Source of the DNA: Brasenia schreberi
Lineage: Eukaryota; Streptophyta; Magnoliopsida; Nymphaeales; Cabombaceae
DNA length: 64,000 bases
Direction of reading: 5' to 3'
Assembly (NCBI GenBank): GCA_036023115.1
Contig: JAYKKT010000073.1
Coordinates: forward strand, 11,575,001 to 11,639,000
In this document: positions 24,558 through 35,651 of the stretch, in pieces
How positions within the stretch are numbered: position 1 is the stretch's first letter
Layout of the letters: each line of letters begins with the position of its first letter
Position numbers and translations under genes: made by a program
The notes under the pieces: generated by a model
What the model was told of the DNA's origin: nothing
Database searches by the model: none
The model's input: only the letters and a program-made list of their open reading frames with translations

Positions 24558-25946
24558 ATGCAAGGAAAAGGAGAAATGAAGCCTCGTGTTCTTCTCGTCT
24601 CCTTCCCCTTACAAGGCCACATAAATCCCACTCTGCAATTCGCCAAAGTTCTCTCCCACAATGGCGTCGATGCCACCTTCATCACCACCACAAAGGCCTA
24701 CAAACGGCTTTCTTCGATGGCCGGAGCCTCCATAGCTGGCATCTCCTTTGTCACCATCACCGACGACTCTAAGGAAACTCCAAACATCGACTCCACTATG
24801 GACCTCAAATACCCCACTCAGCTCGAGAACCATGGTTCGGTGTCTCTCTCTGACCTCGTCCGATCTTTTGCGGATTCCGGCAACCCAGTCTCTTGCATCG
24901 TGTATAATTTCCTTCTCCCTTGGGTTGCGAGAGTGGCCGCCGACTTCGGGGTGCCGTCGGCTTTACTATGGATTCAAGCATCCTCGGTGGTCTCCATCTA
25001 TTACCATTATATACACGAATTTTCACATTTGTTCTCTGATCTCCGTGGCGAAATTCAGCTCCCTGGCTTACCTCCTCTTGTCGCCGCCGACCTCCCGTCT
25101 TTCCTCTTGCCAGATGATCCTTACACTCACCTTCGTTCAATACTTTCCGACATGTTTCGCGCTGTAGAAGAACAAAAAACCAAGTGGGTGCTTGTCAATT
25201 CCTTCGATGGTCCAGAAGATAGCATCGTATCAGCAATGAAAGATTTTAACATCAACCTCATTGGCGTCGGGCCATTGATCCCATCGGCATTTCTTGATAA
25301 TAGCAAGAATTTCGATGACATTTCATTCGAAGGAGACATAGCAGGCATAGATACGGACAATAAGCGTGAATTACTCGGCAGAGACACTGGTTAGACTCAA
25401 AGTCATCCAACTCAGTTCTCTATGTCTCCTTCGGAAGCTTAGCCATGATAACTCCGGACAAATCGATGAGATAACGATCGGTCTATCGGAATCCACACAC
25501 TATTTCGTAAGGGCAGTGAGGCCTCTGGGAATCTATGCTGGTTTTCCGAGCGGTTTTGAAGAGGTGGTAAAAGAAAGAGGACTCGTAGTCAAGTGGTGCC
25601 CCAAGTAGAGGTCTTAGCCCACCCCTCAATTGGTTGTTTCGTAACTTACTCGGGCTGGAATTCAACGTTGGAGGGATTGGACAATGGGAAGCCAATGATT
25701 TGCGTGCCTCAGTGGAGCGACCAACCAACAAATGCTACGTTGGTGCAGCACGTGTGGGGGATTGGCATAAGTGCGAAGAAGAGAGAAGAGGATGGTGTGT
25801 TAGAGAAGGAGGAGCTCAAGAGGCATGTGAGTTTGGTGATGGAGGGAGAGAAAGGGAAGGAGACGAGAGACAAAGCATTGAGATTCAAGGACTTGGCTCG
25901 GGATAACGCGAACCAAAGATGGTTCATCGAATCGAAACATCCTTAA
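24558..25946 (+). pseudogene. UDP-glycosyltransferase (family 1, UGT75-like), frameshifted
   Basis: Plant family-1 UGTs transfer glucose from UDP-glucose to small acceptors such as hormones and phenolics. This copy is intronless and near full length (about 460 codons). The N-terminus PRVLLVSFPLQGHINPTLQF contains the catalytic His of the family and resembles the UGT75/group L lineage. The first frame runs to a stop near 25394. The correct frame continues from about 25388 (NSVLYVSFGSLAM), breaks again near 25465, and breaks a third time near 25605 inside the PSPG box (WCP, one C apparently lost before CAAGTAGAG). The sugar-donor PSPG box (about 25590-25720) reads EVLAHPSIGCFVTYSGWNST, so the usual His-Cys of the HCGWNS core is Tyr-Ser, while the terminal WSDQ is kept. 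Three frame breaks plus a damaged donor site make an inactive gene. Confidence 0.9.
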
Positions 25947-26104
25947 CTTCATCGATCGTCTGAAATTATCGAGTGAGAAAAGAGAGGTAGAGAGTCATAC
26001 CTAATGAAATTCAGGAATTTCATCTAATTGAAATGTAATATTGTTAGCACAGTTTATGTTTGCCTAATTATTGTATTCTTAAAAGTTATTTCAAAAATTA
26101 GTAT

Positions 26105-26235
26105 CTAGAGGCACCGAGGGCGTTCGCTCAAGCCATAGCTCTCTAGCACCGCTGGTGGTGGTGGGGAGTTTGACTCTCAAAGAGTGCATGTGTGATATGT
26201 GTGTTAGGCTTCGGCCTCTTCTTGTAACCAAAATT
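26105..26235 (+). mobile_element. tRNA-derived SINE-like element, family A
   Basis: It has a TGGGGAGTTTGACTCTC box-B-like core, then GTGCAT(G)TGTG and TATGTGTGTTAGGCTT, and ends TTGTAACCAAAA. The reverse complement of 63895-64000 shows the same order with small differences. A box-A-like TAGC segment lies about 35 bases upstream of box B. This is consistent with a plant SINE with a short A-rich tail; no target duplication was delimited. Confidence 0.5.
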
Positions 26236-26555
26236 GTCACCTCACCTCACAATGGCGAGTTCAATTCCTAGGGTGTGCATGCATAGGAGTTAACCCTCAG
26301 CCTCCTCCTGTTATTATCGGGTCACTTTGGAACGATCTAGAGCCAAGCCAAGGTGCCTTGCCCCTTACCTGAACATGACTTCTTTGGGTCACGAAGGGTC
26401 AAATTTATTAGTCCTAATACAACACGTATACATTATGTACATGAATCATATCGATCCAGATAAATATGATACCATATTGCGTGAATAACATGGGTATGTT
26501 CACCCGGTTAATGACAATTGTGATAGATACTACAATTGTGATTATCAAAACAAAA
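26236..26555. other. Intergenic DNA with possible SINE fragment
   Basis: Contains GGCGAGTTCAATTCCTAGG near 26255, which again resembles a tRNA box B, but no full element is visible. No gene. Confidence 0.3.
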
Positions 26556-26559
26556 GAAC

Positions 26560-29500
26560 CAACGGTGAAAATACCTAACATCGTGACCAAATAGAGAAGG
26601 AGGATATAATCTACGTGATTTCAAAATGCTTCTACATGGATCATCCATTGGCTGGTTGGTGAATCAATTCAAAAGCAACCTTACACATCTTTAAGAGCAA
26701 AGAAGGGGTTATGTACTAAAGATTCATAAACCAAGAAAACATCATATATACATAAGAAATAACACTTTCTCAGATATCCTTGGGGTTGGGTTTTTTAGAA
26801 TATATGTAGAAGACACACTCGTAGTATTGACTAATATATTAATTGTGTCATCTATTAAGCGCAATTTAGTTTCAGTCACTGCCTTAGTTAAAAAAAGTTA
26901 AGTTAGGTTTGTCCCTAATAAGATAACATTGGGGAGCATGAAAGAGTAACTTTTTCTGAACCGGTTGATGTTAAACATAGATTGTTCAAATTAAATAAAA
27001 ATAAAAATAAAGGCCCTTTTGCTTATATATTGTGTCTTTGATGTTGATGTAAATGTATGACATAAACACCTAGGACATATGAGTAAGAAAAAGTTTAAAA
27101 AAATTGTCAACTTTGAGTTATTGCTTGAATTTCAGGAAAACACTTTTAATAAGTGTGAAGACTATATATAAAAAAATGACTAAAAAATCATTTATTAAAG
27201 AAACAATTAGTATAACAACCCTATTAGAAATCATTCACATTGATTTATTTAGACCCTTAAGGATGAGATCACATCGAGATAAGGTTTATTTCATAACTTT
27301 TATCGATGATTATTTGATATATACATATGTATCTGTTAGCAAATAAATCTGAGGTACTTAATGTATTAAAAAATATAAGCAAGAGGTTTAAAACCAAGTA
27401 GGGTATATAATTAAAGTCTTAAGGTTTGATCGAGATGGATAATATACCTCTACAAAATTCTTAGAATATTGTAAATATTTTGTATTTCAAAACAAAATAC
27501 AATGCTCAATACACCTCAACAAAATGATGTAGGATAAAGATATAACAAGACCTTACTAAATATAAGAAGGTCAATGTTAATGTATGCTTTTCCTAAAAGA
27601 GTATTTTGGATAGAAGTGGTGAGTATAATTGTATATATAAATAGAGTATTATGTAAGATTGTATTACCTATACCATACGAGGTTTGGTTTGGAAGAAAAT
27701 CAAACCTAAGTAATATAAGGAGATGGAGATCTATCACACAAATAAAGATCCTTGACTACTATAGAAATAAGCTAGACAACAGGTCCTTCACATGTGTTTT
27801 CATTAAATATCTTAAAGGTTCTGAAAGATATCGTCTAAAATATATCAATTTTATCACAAGGACTCTAGATTAATAAAAAGCAAGAATGTTGAATTCTTAT
27901 AATAGACTAATAAAGACATCATTGAAAATGATGATGAATGTGTTGATGATCTAGTGAATGTATATCCATCATCATTTGAATACATGGATTATGATCTAAA
28001 TGATCTTTCTTAACAAATTAAAATTTTAAGTAGACATAAAAGATATATAGCCACATTGTCCTACTTAAAGGATTATCACACTTATCTTAAAAAAAAAGTA
28101 TGAAATTCAATGGATTTAGATGAACTTAGTGATAACTTTGTATATCTGCAGACTATTGACTCATTTGATTCTTCAGACTGGGAAAAGGTCATGGATGAGT
28201 AAATTAAATCCATTGAAAAAACCAAGTTTAAAAATTGACTAATTTACTAAAAGGAAGTAAAATTATTAGATGTAAATGAGTTCTTAAAAAGAAATCTAAA
28301 GTCGATGAATATATCGACAAGCTTAAGGAAATGTTGGTTGCAAAGGGATTCTCGTAAAAAGATGAGATAAATTATATTAAGATATATTCTCTTGTTGTGA
28401 AATTTTCATTCATCAAGATAATTATGACAATTTAAGTATATTATGATTTAGATTTACATTAGTTAGATATAAAAATACTTTTCTAAACAGTGATTTAGAT
28501 GAAATCATATATATACAATAGCTAAAGAGTACATTGTTAAAGGCTAAGAGGATAAAATATATAGGTTGAAAAAATCACTATATGGTCTTAAAACAGTGAC
28601 CTCGTCAATGACATTTGACTTTTTGAAATATCATAATTGAACTTAGGTTTGTAGCTAATGAGCTTGATCACTTCTCACGTCCTACTCACCAAATTTTGGC
28701 TTATCTTTCTTATTACGAAATAGAGAGTTCAAGTACATCTGTTGCAAGCTGGAGAAGAGCTCAACATGACCTAGCCAAACCGAGACTTAAGTTGGGTTGC
28801 TAATTAAAGATCAATCGAGTTGCTTATTGGTCCCAACTCCTTTCATGTTTGGTTCATGATTTTAATAGTGAGTCATTTTGTCGTTATATCATTGTATGTA
28901 GATGATATATTGTTGACTTAGAATGACAATGATATGATTGTGAAAACCAAGTTATGGTTAAACTCAAGGTTCGAAAAGAAAGATATGGGAGATGCATCAT
29001 TTATTATGGTAATAAAGATTTCTTGTGATAGAGAATTTAAACTCTTATGCTTAAGTCAAGAGAGATATATAAACTATATCCTAAAGAAATTTAAAATAGG
29101 TGAGTGAAAGCCTCCAACTATACCTGTTACAAAAAGAGGTCAAATTGAGTAAGGTTGATTATCCTAATGATGGAGGTAACAAGATAATTGTTTTATTCAC
29201 CAGTTATGGGTAACTTGATGTACGTTGTGTTGTATAGAAGACCTGATACCAACTTTGTTGTTGGTTTTAAGAGTAAATATCAAGATAATCATGGTTGACA
29301 ACATTGAATAACTATTTAAAGGATTCTAAGATATATTAAAGAACAAAAGACTTGAAACTGTATTTTCAAGTAAATGAACTAAAAGTGGTAGGATATTCAT
29401 ATGCTAAATTTGTTGTAAGCAAAGATAACAATAAATCAATCTCTAGATAAATATTTTTATTTGGAGGTGGTGTTGTTTCTTGGATAAAGTTACATACACA

Positions 29501-29830
29501 AGAAGCTGAGTATGTTACTTGCAGTATGACTGCAATAAGTATCATTTGGATAAACTGTTTCGTACATGATTTGAAGTTCAATATAGTCAATGAGTATATT
29601 GTTATTTATTGTGACAACAATGCAACAATTACTCTCATTAAAAGTGGAGTTGATAGCTTCAAAAGCAATTATATAATGATTAAATGTCACTATGTTTATG
29701 ATATGGTTAAAAAAATGAGATATATATATCTTATATGATAACTAATGATATGTTGATTGACAACTTGACTAAAGGTTTGATAGAGGATCTTTTCTCAAAG
29801 CATGTTAAGAACATGGGCTTCATATTTGTT
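26560..29830 (+). mobile_element. Ty1/copia retrotransposon, heavily decayed pol region
   Basis: Pieces follow Ty1/copia order on the plus strand: protease-proximal sequence near 26620, gag-pre-integrase near 27080 (MSKKKFKK), integrase N-part 27180-27345 (IIHIDLF, TFIDDYLIYTYV), integrase C-part 27574-27873, RT fragments from about 28200, the RT active-site block LYVDDILL near 28895, and RNase H 29450-29740 (EAEYVTC, IYCDNNAT). Dozens of stops and frameshifts interrupt it. It is the same family as the minus-strand element at 35652-39095: the GAG-pre-integrase, integrase and RT segments align throughout. It carries an extra block of about 187 bp (28672-28860) absent from that sister. No LTRs delimited. 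Confidence 0.85.
28672..28860. other. ~187-bp insertion inside the copia RT region
   Basis: Both copia copies read TTGATCAC and then, a few bases on, AATAGTG(A/G)G. Here the two blocks are separated by about 187 bp of unrelated, non-coding sequence; in the minus-strand sister only seven bases separate them. No terminal repeats seen. Confidence 0.6.
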
Positions 29831-30724
29831 TAGAGTTTACTTAGTATATTAAATTATAATATGATGATTGTTGTGTAGGAAAAGACATTAAATATGAAAA
29901 ATCACACAATAGGTATAGATTGCAATCATATCATGCACAACTTAAGAAAACCCATAAAAAGTGAAAGGTAAAATCAGTGTATCATAATAGTTTGGTTCAA
30001 ATGGTAAGACACGGAAGATGAAGCCGAATATTAAGAAGTTTTTTCTATTATAAATCTACAAGTAATGAAAAAAATGAACTCGTAAAACATCTTTCTCGGT
30101 AAAACCTTGTGTGGTTAACTGTAGATTGCACTCTCGCTTCTTCCTCTTTCTTCTGCTACGATTTTGGGTCATCCTTGCAACTACTTTAAAAGCTCGGATG
30201 AAGATCCTTCACAAGTACTCCACATTTCTCCACCAAATTGGAAGTGAGCATTCGAAGAGGGAGAGACGTCAATGTGGAGGTCACCACCAAAAGGGGGACA
30301 GTTGAAGAAGGGAGGAATGACATGACGAACATCTCTTTTTCCTCTTCGCACCAGTGTTTGGGTTTATGCAAAGAGTTTTTAGCGAGCGGGTCGCTTTTGC
30401 GACGACCAGTTGGTCCATGACACTCCTTAAACCGATTCTCTTCCACGCCATGTCGCGGTCGCCTTAATGAAGACTCAGCTGACTGGATGAGCCAGGACTC
30501 TTTGAGCCAGCCATGGCCTTGCAGTAATTTACGGTGGCATGAGTTGCTTTCGTGCCGAATTTCCTGTTTTGTTTGTGGGCATAACTGGGAGAAATAGATG
30601 TAAGTAATATTGAGGTTCTGTTAGCTCACGGGATAAATACCCAGTAGACCATATTCTTTTCTTAACTGGGAAGAATTGCCCACTAAACTATAGCATAGCT
30701 CATAGGTAAATAGTAGGCTATAGC
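29831..30724. other. Intergenic DNA, possible copia 3' flank
   Basis: The first part may contain remnants of the copia 3' LTR but I see no repeat partner. Short frames at 30111-30446 on both strands have no recognisable features. Confidence 0.3.
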
Positions 30725-30990
30725 AGAGTAACGTCTCACTTGGCCAGGGGTTCAACTCACCGGTTTGAAACCTCAGTTCCGGTTTAGGTTTTAAACCGTC
30801 CAGAACTGAAAAAGTATTAAATGAAATTTAATTTTGAAAAAAATATTAAAAGAATATGGAACCACCAGTTCTGGTTCCATCATGATTCTGGTTCTACAGA
30901 AGCTGGAATCAAAACCAAATCGGGTCCTCTCCTGTTCTGAATCTGGTTTCGGATGGAACCGTCAACCGGTTTAAAACCGTCCATGCCTAG
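30725..30990. repeat. GGTTCC-rich dispersed repeat with GG/CC termini
   Basis: Dense GGTTC, CCGGTTT and GGAACC motifs flank an AT-rich core (about 30810-30860). The right end reads AAAACCGTCCATGCCTAG, complementary to the TAGGCATG(A/G)CCGGTT left end of the copy at 32625. Those matching ends suggest the family has terminal inverted repeats of the TAGGCATGG type. Confidence 0.55.
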
Positions 30991-31099
30991 AATGAAGCAA
31001 CCTTAATCAGGTTCAAGCTCACTGGCTGCATTAAGATGATTACGAATACAACTATTCTAGAAGATGGTAGGATTGATGCTGGAACAGTCTTTAGCATAG

Positions 31100-31215
31100 T
31101 TTGTGAAACCAGACCAGACCAGTTGATCGGGGAACCGGACTGTGAACTGGTTTGATCCATATAATCAACCAACCTGAGAGAAAACCAGCTGCCAACCAGT
31201 GAACTGGTTGGTCTG
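31100..31215. repeat. GGTTCC-rich repeat fragment
   Basis: Short segment with repeated ACCAG/CTGGTT and GGAACCGG motifs, probably a fragment of the same family, about 110 bp from the previous copy. Confidence 0.4.
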
Positions 31216-32620
31216 TTATTTTTTCTTTTTTTCCCATTTTAATATTTGTTTATTTATTTATTTAAATTAGTTTCCAAAGTCTCTATTTTATTTGGATGTA
31301 ATTAATTTAATGAAATATATGTGTTTCAATTACAAAATTGAGACAACTATAATGGAGTCTACTTGTTTGGGATGTTACATTCTTTGTTGGGTTTATATAT
31401 TTCAATTTAATGAGTTTTACATTATATTTTTAAAGTGAATCTTGTGTAATTTTAGTTACATACATACATTTAATTTTTATTTTTATATTGTAACGTACTT
31501 GTACCTTATATATTTCAAAATTATCATATCCGATACAAGATGCCCGTATCCATGCAACGTAGTTCTAAAGTTCAGTAATAGCTTCACAAAGATAAGCACA
31601 ATGGACACTAACAATCTACTTAACCAAGTTAGGAGAAGGCTTGATTTGGATGTGGGACTGGGATACTCTAGGCTTTTGGGCGAGCTTATATAAATCATCG
31701 CAAGGGTTCGACACACCACGGGAACTCGATCTTCACCGACTACAGACTACGTGCTAAAATGTATGTTGAAGTTTGGAAATTTCAATTCCATTTAGAAAAA
31801 CTTTCTAGTTCCTGTAACTCCTAGAACTTACAGTTATACTAAACCACAATCTAAGGACCAACGGTTCTAGTTCGGACCAAGAAAGCTTTGGTGCACCGTG
31901 CACCGAATGTCCATGCCTTGTTCATATCTTGAACATGGTTCTAAGAAATGAGCCTAGGCGCTCTTACATGGCTTGTTCATCAACTCAAGATCTCAACTAG
32001 CTTACTCGAACTAGCACAAACACAAGCCAAACTAAAAGAGTTGAATATGAAACGCACGTTAAGCATAAAAATCGTAGAACTCTTCACAAATTTTAGTAGA
32101 AATTTTATCCTTGTATCACAAATTAAGTTACATTGTATCCGCTGATTTTGTTGGGTTAGCATGTTTTGTCATATCACACACTAACAGTCAAACTAATCAA
32201 CGGGACTAAGAACGTCACCGGTATCTGGTCATAAGACTGGATCGGTTTTTGCGGATTTCTAAAGTATCGCAACAACCGATTGTTCAGACGGCTTTCGATG
32301 GAGAATCTTTCGATGGAGAATGTGAGTTGGATCCCTCCTCCAAATATTAAAGCCTAGAGTGGTTATTGACATATGAATAACTCAAAGCATGTAACCTTAC
32401 AAACACGAGAGCAAAGGCAACAAAAACACAAATAATCAATTCAAACCCAATAGCAATGGAAGGAAGAAGTTGCTAAGATCCTGATTGAGTACGATAATGT
32501 GAAATATTAGTTCCATTGATCATACATATAGTTAAGTTAAGATAATTAATATTTACCAGCCCTGCTCACCATGTTATATAATAGGCTGTGTGTTTTACTG
32601 ATCCAACCCATCCCCCACCG
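31216..32620. other. Intergenic DNA, nothing recognised
   Basis: AT-rich; no gene, RNA or clear repeat seen. Confidence 0.4.
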
Positions 32621-32624
32621 TCTT

Positions 32625-32900
32625 CTTAGGCATGACCGGTTCCGGGAAACCTCCACAGGCGATTCTAAACTGCAGTTGCAAACCAGTTCCAGTTTACCTA
32701 GAACCATGAACTGTAACCAAATAGGGTTTCACTTCGTTACTTTTATAACCGCCGGTTCCAGTTACAGTTTCAGTTTAAACCAAAAGCCAAGAAAGAAGTA
32801 AATTTGTAAAATTTGGACAAAATTTATAAAATGGGACGAGAATCAGCAATTTGAACGCTAGTTCCAGTTTCGGAGGAGAAACCTAAACCAAACCAGAGGT
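32625..32900. repeat. GGTTCC-rich dispersed repeat
   Basis: Left end TAGGCATGACCGGTTCCGGG, followed by CAGTTCCAGTTT-type motifs and an AT-rich centre. Member of the family described at 30725-30990. Confidence 0.5.
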
Positions 32901-32984
32901 TTTCCCAGCTGAGTTACAGTTCCATTAACTGCATTAACCCTTTGAGTGCATTTGTTGATCATAAGTAAAAACTCCGCCTGTGTA

Positions 32985-33150
32985 AGGAATCATCCTTGCA
33001 TGGCCGGTCCCAAGCCCGAATAAAGGAGGAGAGTTGCGTTAGGCTTCGACAGCCAGCGTAAAACTTTGTCGGACTTACCATGGATTCTAAACAAAAAAAA
33101 ATCATGTAGCTGACCCCATCTAGTATGAGAAAATGCTTAGTTGTAGTGTA
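32985..33150 (+). mobile_element. RTE LINE 3'-end fragment (extreme 5' truncation)
   Basis: The terminal motif CATGTAGCTGACCCCATCTA then AGTATGAGAAAATGCTTAGTTGTAGT matches the 3' ends of the LINE copies at 10230 and 13678. Sequence just upstream (GGTCCCAAGCCC, GGAGGAGAGTTGCGTTAGG, CAGCGTAAAAC) differs from those two copies, so it belongs to a related subfamily with its own 3' region. Only about 160 bp remain. Confidence 0.75.
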
Positions 33151-33259
33151 TATCATAAGTAAAGTCTTTTTTTCATATGATGTTCTTGAATTAAGAGAAT
33201 TTATCATTTGATTACATTATACCCACCGGATTCCTTTGTTTTGGAATAGTTTTCTACCA

Positions 33260-33370
33260 TAACCAATGCTTGGGTCAAGCCTTTCTGCAATGTTTCCCCT
33301 TAAGCAAGGTCTCTAGTTCGAGTCTTGTGAATGAAGAAAACCAACATTGGGAGAGCTTTAGTCCCATGAC
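33260..33370 (+). mobile_element. tRNA-derived SINE-like element, family C
   Basis: Contains TTGGGTCAAGC, then CCCCTTAAGCAAGGTCTCTAG, then GTTCGAGTCTTGTGAATGAA. The box-B-like GTTCGAGTC and the GCAAGGTCTC block match the reverse complement of 41812-41965. Tail not delimited. Confidence 0.5.
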
Positions 33371-34396
33371 CCAACCCAGCTCAAAAGCGACTAGTTAATG
33401 GGATTTTGGTCCTTAAGGGTATGTTTGGTTCATGGTGCTAAGTCCCTAATACTAGAATTGTAAGTCTAATCCCACATGAGCTTGTAATCATGGTTCCAAA
33501 AAGTCATGGTTAAGTGTTTGATTTGCGAGTGTAACATATACTTGAGTTTTCTAGGAAGTGCTCGGGTTTTCATGTAAAGCCCTATGGGTTCAGTTCTTGT
33601 GTTCCACATCTCCTTGGTGCCAATATTTTTTATTCAATTTGGGTCTATGGAACCAGAGGTCCATAGTACCTGCACGTGATTCACATTGCGCATAGATTGA
33701 GAGTTGGAACCGTTATGCTTTATTTTGTTTAAGGGAGATGAGTCTGGTTTGGTTCGCACATGAAACATGTTTTCAGACTGGTTGTTCGCACGCGGTCAAG
33801 TAACACCATTACGGATCAAGTCCGTGATGTTTCCATGCAATTTTCGAGTTTAATGAAGCACGTAAACACACCCTTATACTCATGGTTCAGACAAAAGGAA
33901 GTAGTTTTCATGTATAATATATATACACATAAGAGTTGTATGGCTTCCACCAAATAAGTCGAACCAACATTCGTCTCGATTTTTAGCTCATATAGCTTAA
34001 CGAGCCCGTGTCGTGTTGATGAACAATGTCCTCGCGAGCCAAACCATGCCAATGCCAGCTTTATTATCCATGATGGCATAATAGGTCAAATACCGCATTG
34101 ATCCAAATCCAGACCCAACCATCTGGCCTACAGATCGGACCAAAGCCTGTCAAAGCCGACTCGCATTTAGAAGGATCCAAAATTAAAACTCGTTACAGTA
34201 AAAAAAATAGTATTAGGAATTTAAAATTTAATAATATGGAGATTATGGACAGAGATGACGAATCAGATTTTATCGAAATAGATTTGTTTTTCTTTTGTCG
34301 TGCTCCTCAAAAACCAATAGATAGACACACGAAAAGAAGAATCCAACGGCCCTCTCTCGATTCAAACAAGGAACACCGTCATCCCCTTCTTCCGAT
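33371..34396. other. Intergenic DNA and 5' flank of the TMK pseudogene
   Basis: No gene recognised; would include the ancestral TMK promoter. No clear TATA box picked out. Confidence 0.35.
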
Positions 34397-35575
34397 ATGG
34401 CTGGCCGTCGCCGGCGTCCAGCCACCGACGACGTCGCCCTGTGGCTCATTCTCACCGCACACCACTTGTTCAGAGGCGTGTATGGAGCAACCTCTTCGGA
34501 AGACGTTGCGGCAATGCTCGAGCTTTCGTCCGCCATTGGCGGAGCGTCGCTCGATTGGAAGGGATCCGATCCTTGCGAGTGGGGTCGTGTGGGTTGCGTC
34601 GGAAACCGCGTGACGTCGATTGAGCTTTCGAATTCCGGCCTCTCCGGAACGCTTCCGGCGTCTGTCTCCAAGCTTACCAAGCTCACCACCCTCTCCTTCC
34701 AGAATAATAACCTCGCCGGCGCCATTCCCGTGATCTCCGGCCTGTCCGACGTTCAGACGCTCTACCTCAACAGCAATAACTTTTCTTCGATTCCGGCCGA
34801 TGTATTTTCCGGCCTCACCGCGCTCCAGAAGGTCCGCCTCGACTACAATCCTTTGGCTCCATGGACCATTCCTTCCGATCTCGGACTCTCCACCGATCTC
34901 CAGTCGTTTACCGCCAGCAAGGCGAACGCCGAAGGCACGATCCCGGACATTTTCGCCTCCTTGCCGAACTTGTCTGAGCTCAAGCTATCCTACAACAATC
35001 TCACCGGTGATCTCCCCACTTCCTTCACCAAATCCGGCATTCAGATACTCTGGCTCCACAACCAGCAAGGGCAGCAGCTCGGCGGCTCCATTGCCGTCCT
35101 CGGCGAGATGCCAGACCTAACTCAGGTATGGCTACATTCCAACGGCCCGATTCCCGATCTCTCTCGCTGCACTTCCCTCTTCGATCTTCAGCTCAGGGAT
35201 AATAGTTTCTCAGGAATTGTCCCCAACTCTCTCACTTCTTTGAGTTCTTTGCAAAACATCTCTTTGGGGAATAACCAATTACAGGGCTCCTTCCCGAGCT
35301 TTTCGAAATCGGTCTCCGACGCCAACGTTGGAGACAACAACTTCTGCCTCCCGAATCCCGGGCCCTGCGACCACCGGGTCGATATCCTTCTCGCCATTGC
35401 TGCGGACGTTAACTACCCGGCGACTTTTGCGGCATCCTGGAAGGGGAACAATCCCTGCTCCGGTTGGCTGTACGTAACTTGCGATTCTGTGGGAAATATG
35501 ACGGTTCTCAACTTTGCGAACCACCATTTGGTGGGCACAATCTCGCCAGCGATTGCGAATCTTGTTGGCTTTTCC
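34397..35575 (+). pseudogene. TMK: TMK-type LRR receptor kinase, 5' (ectodomain) part
   Basis: Extracellular half of a transmembrane-kinase (TMK1-like) receptor; the family acts in auxin and growth signalling at the plasma membrane. After an N-terminal hydrophobic segment (VALWLILTAHHLFRGVYG) comes the first LRR cap (DWKGSDPCEWGRVGC), a run of LRRs (LSGTLPASVSKLTKL, LTGDLPTSFTKSG, FSGIVPNSLTSLSSL), the Cys-containing island DNNFCLPNPGPCD and the second cap NNPCSGWLYVTCDSVGNMTV. The frame is open for about 390 codons, so this half is well preserved. It ends abruptly in PAIANLVGFSVN and a stop where relatives continue with another LRR. The continuation lies 4 kb away at 39535, after inserted copia sequence. 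The gene is destroyed by the insertion. Confidence 0.9.
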
Positions 35576-35651
35576 GTCAACTGATTCTCTCGTTATGTTT
35601 GTGTGTAGTTTTCTCAACGATCTCGCCAGCGATTGTGTGTAGTTTTCTCAA
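35576..35651. repeat. Filler DNA at the TMK/copia junction
   Basis: The string atctcgccagcgattg of the TMK coding region (35540-35555) is repeated at 35620-35635. It is flanked on both sides by gtgtgtagttttctcaa (35601-35617 and 35635-35651), giving a 34-bp direct repeat. Short copied patches of adjacent sequence at a breakpoint are typical of error-prone double-strand-break repair. Confidence 0.75.

Noticed and set aside
34098..34725. Overlapping plus and minus frames over the TMK start
   Set aside because: Shadow frames; the TMK frame from 34397 carries recognisable LRR caps and repeats.
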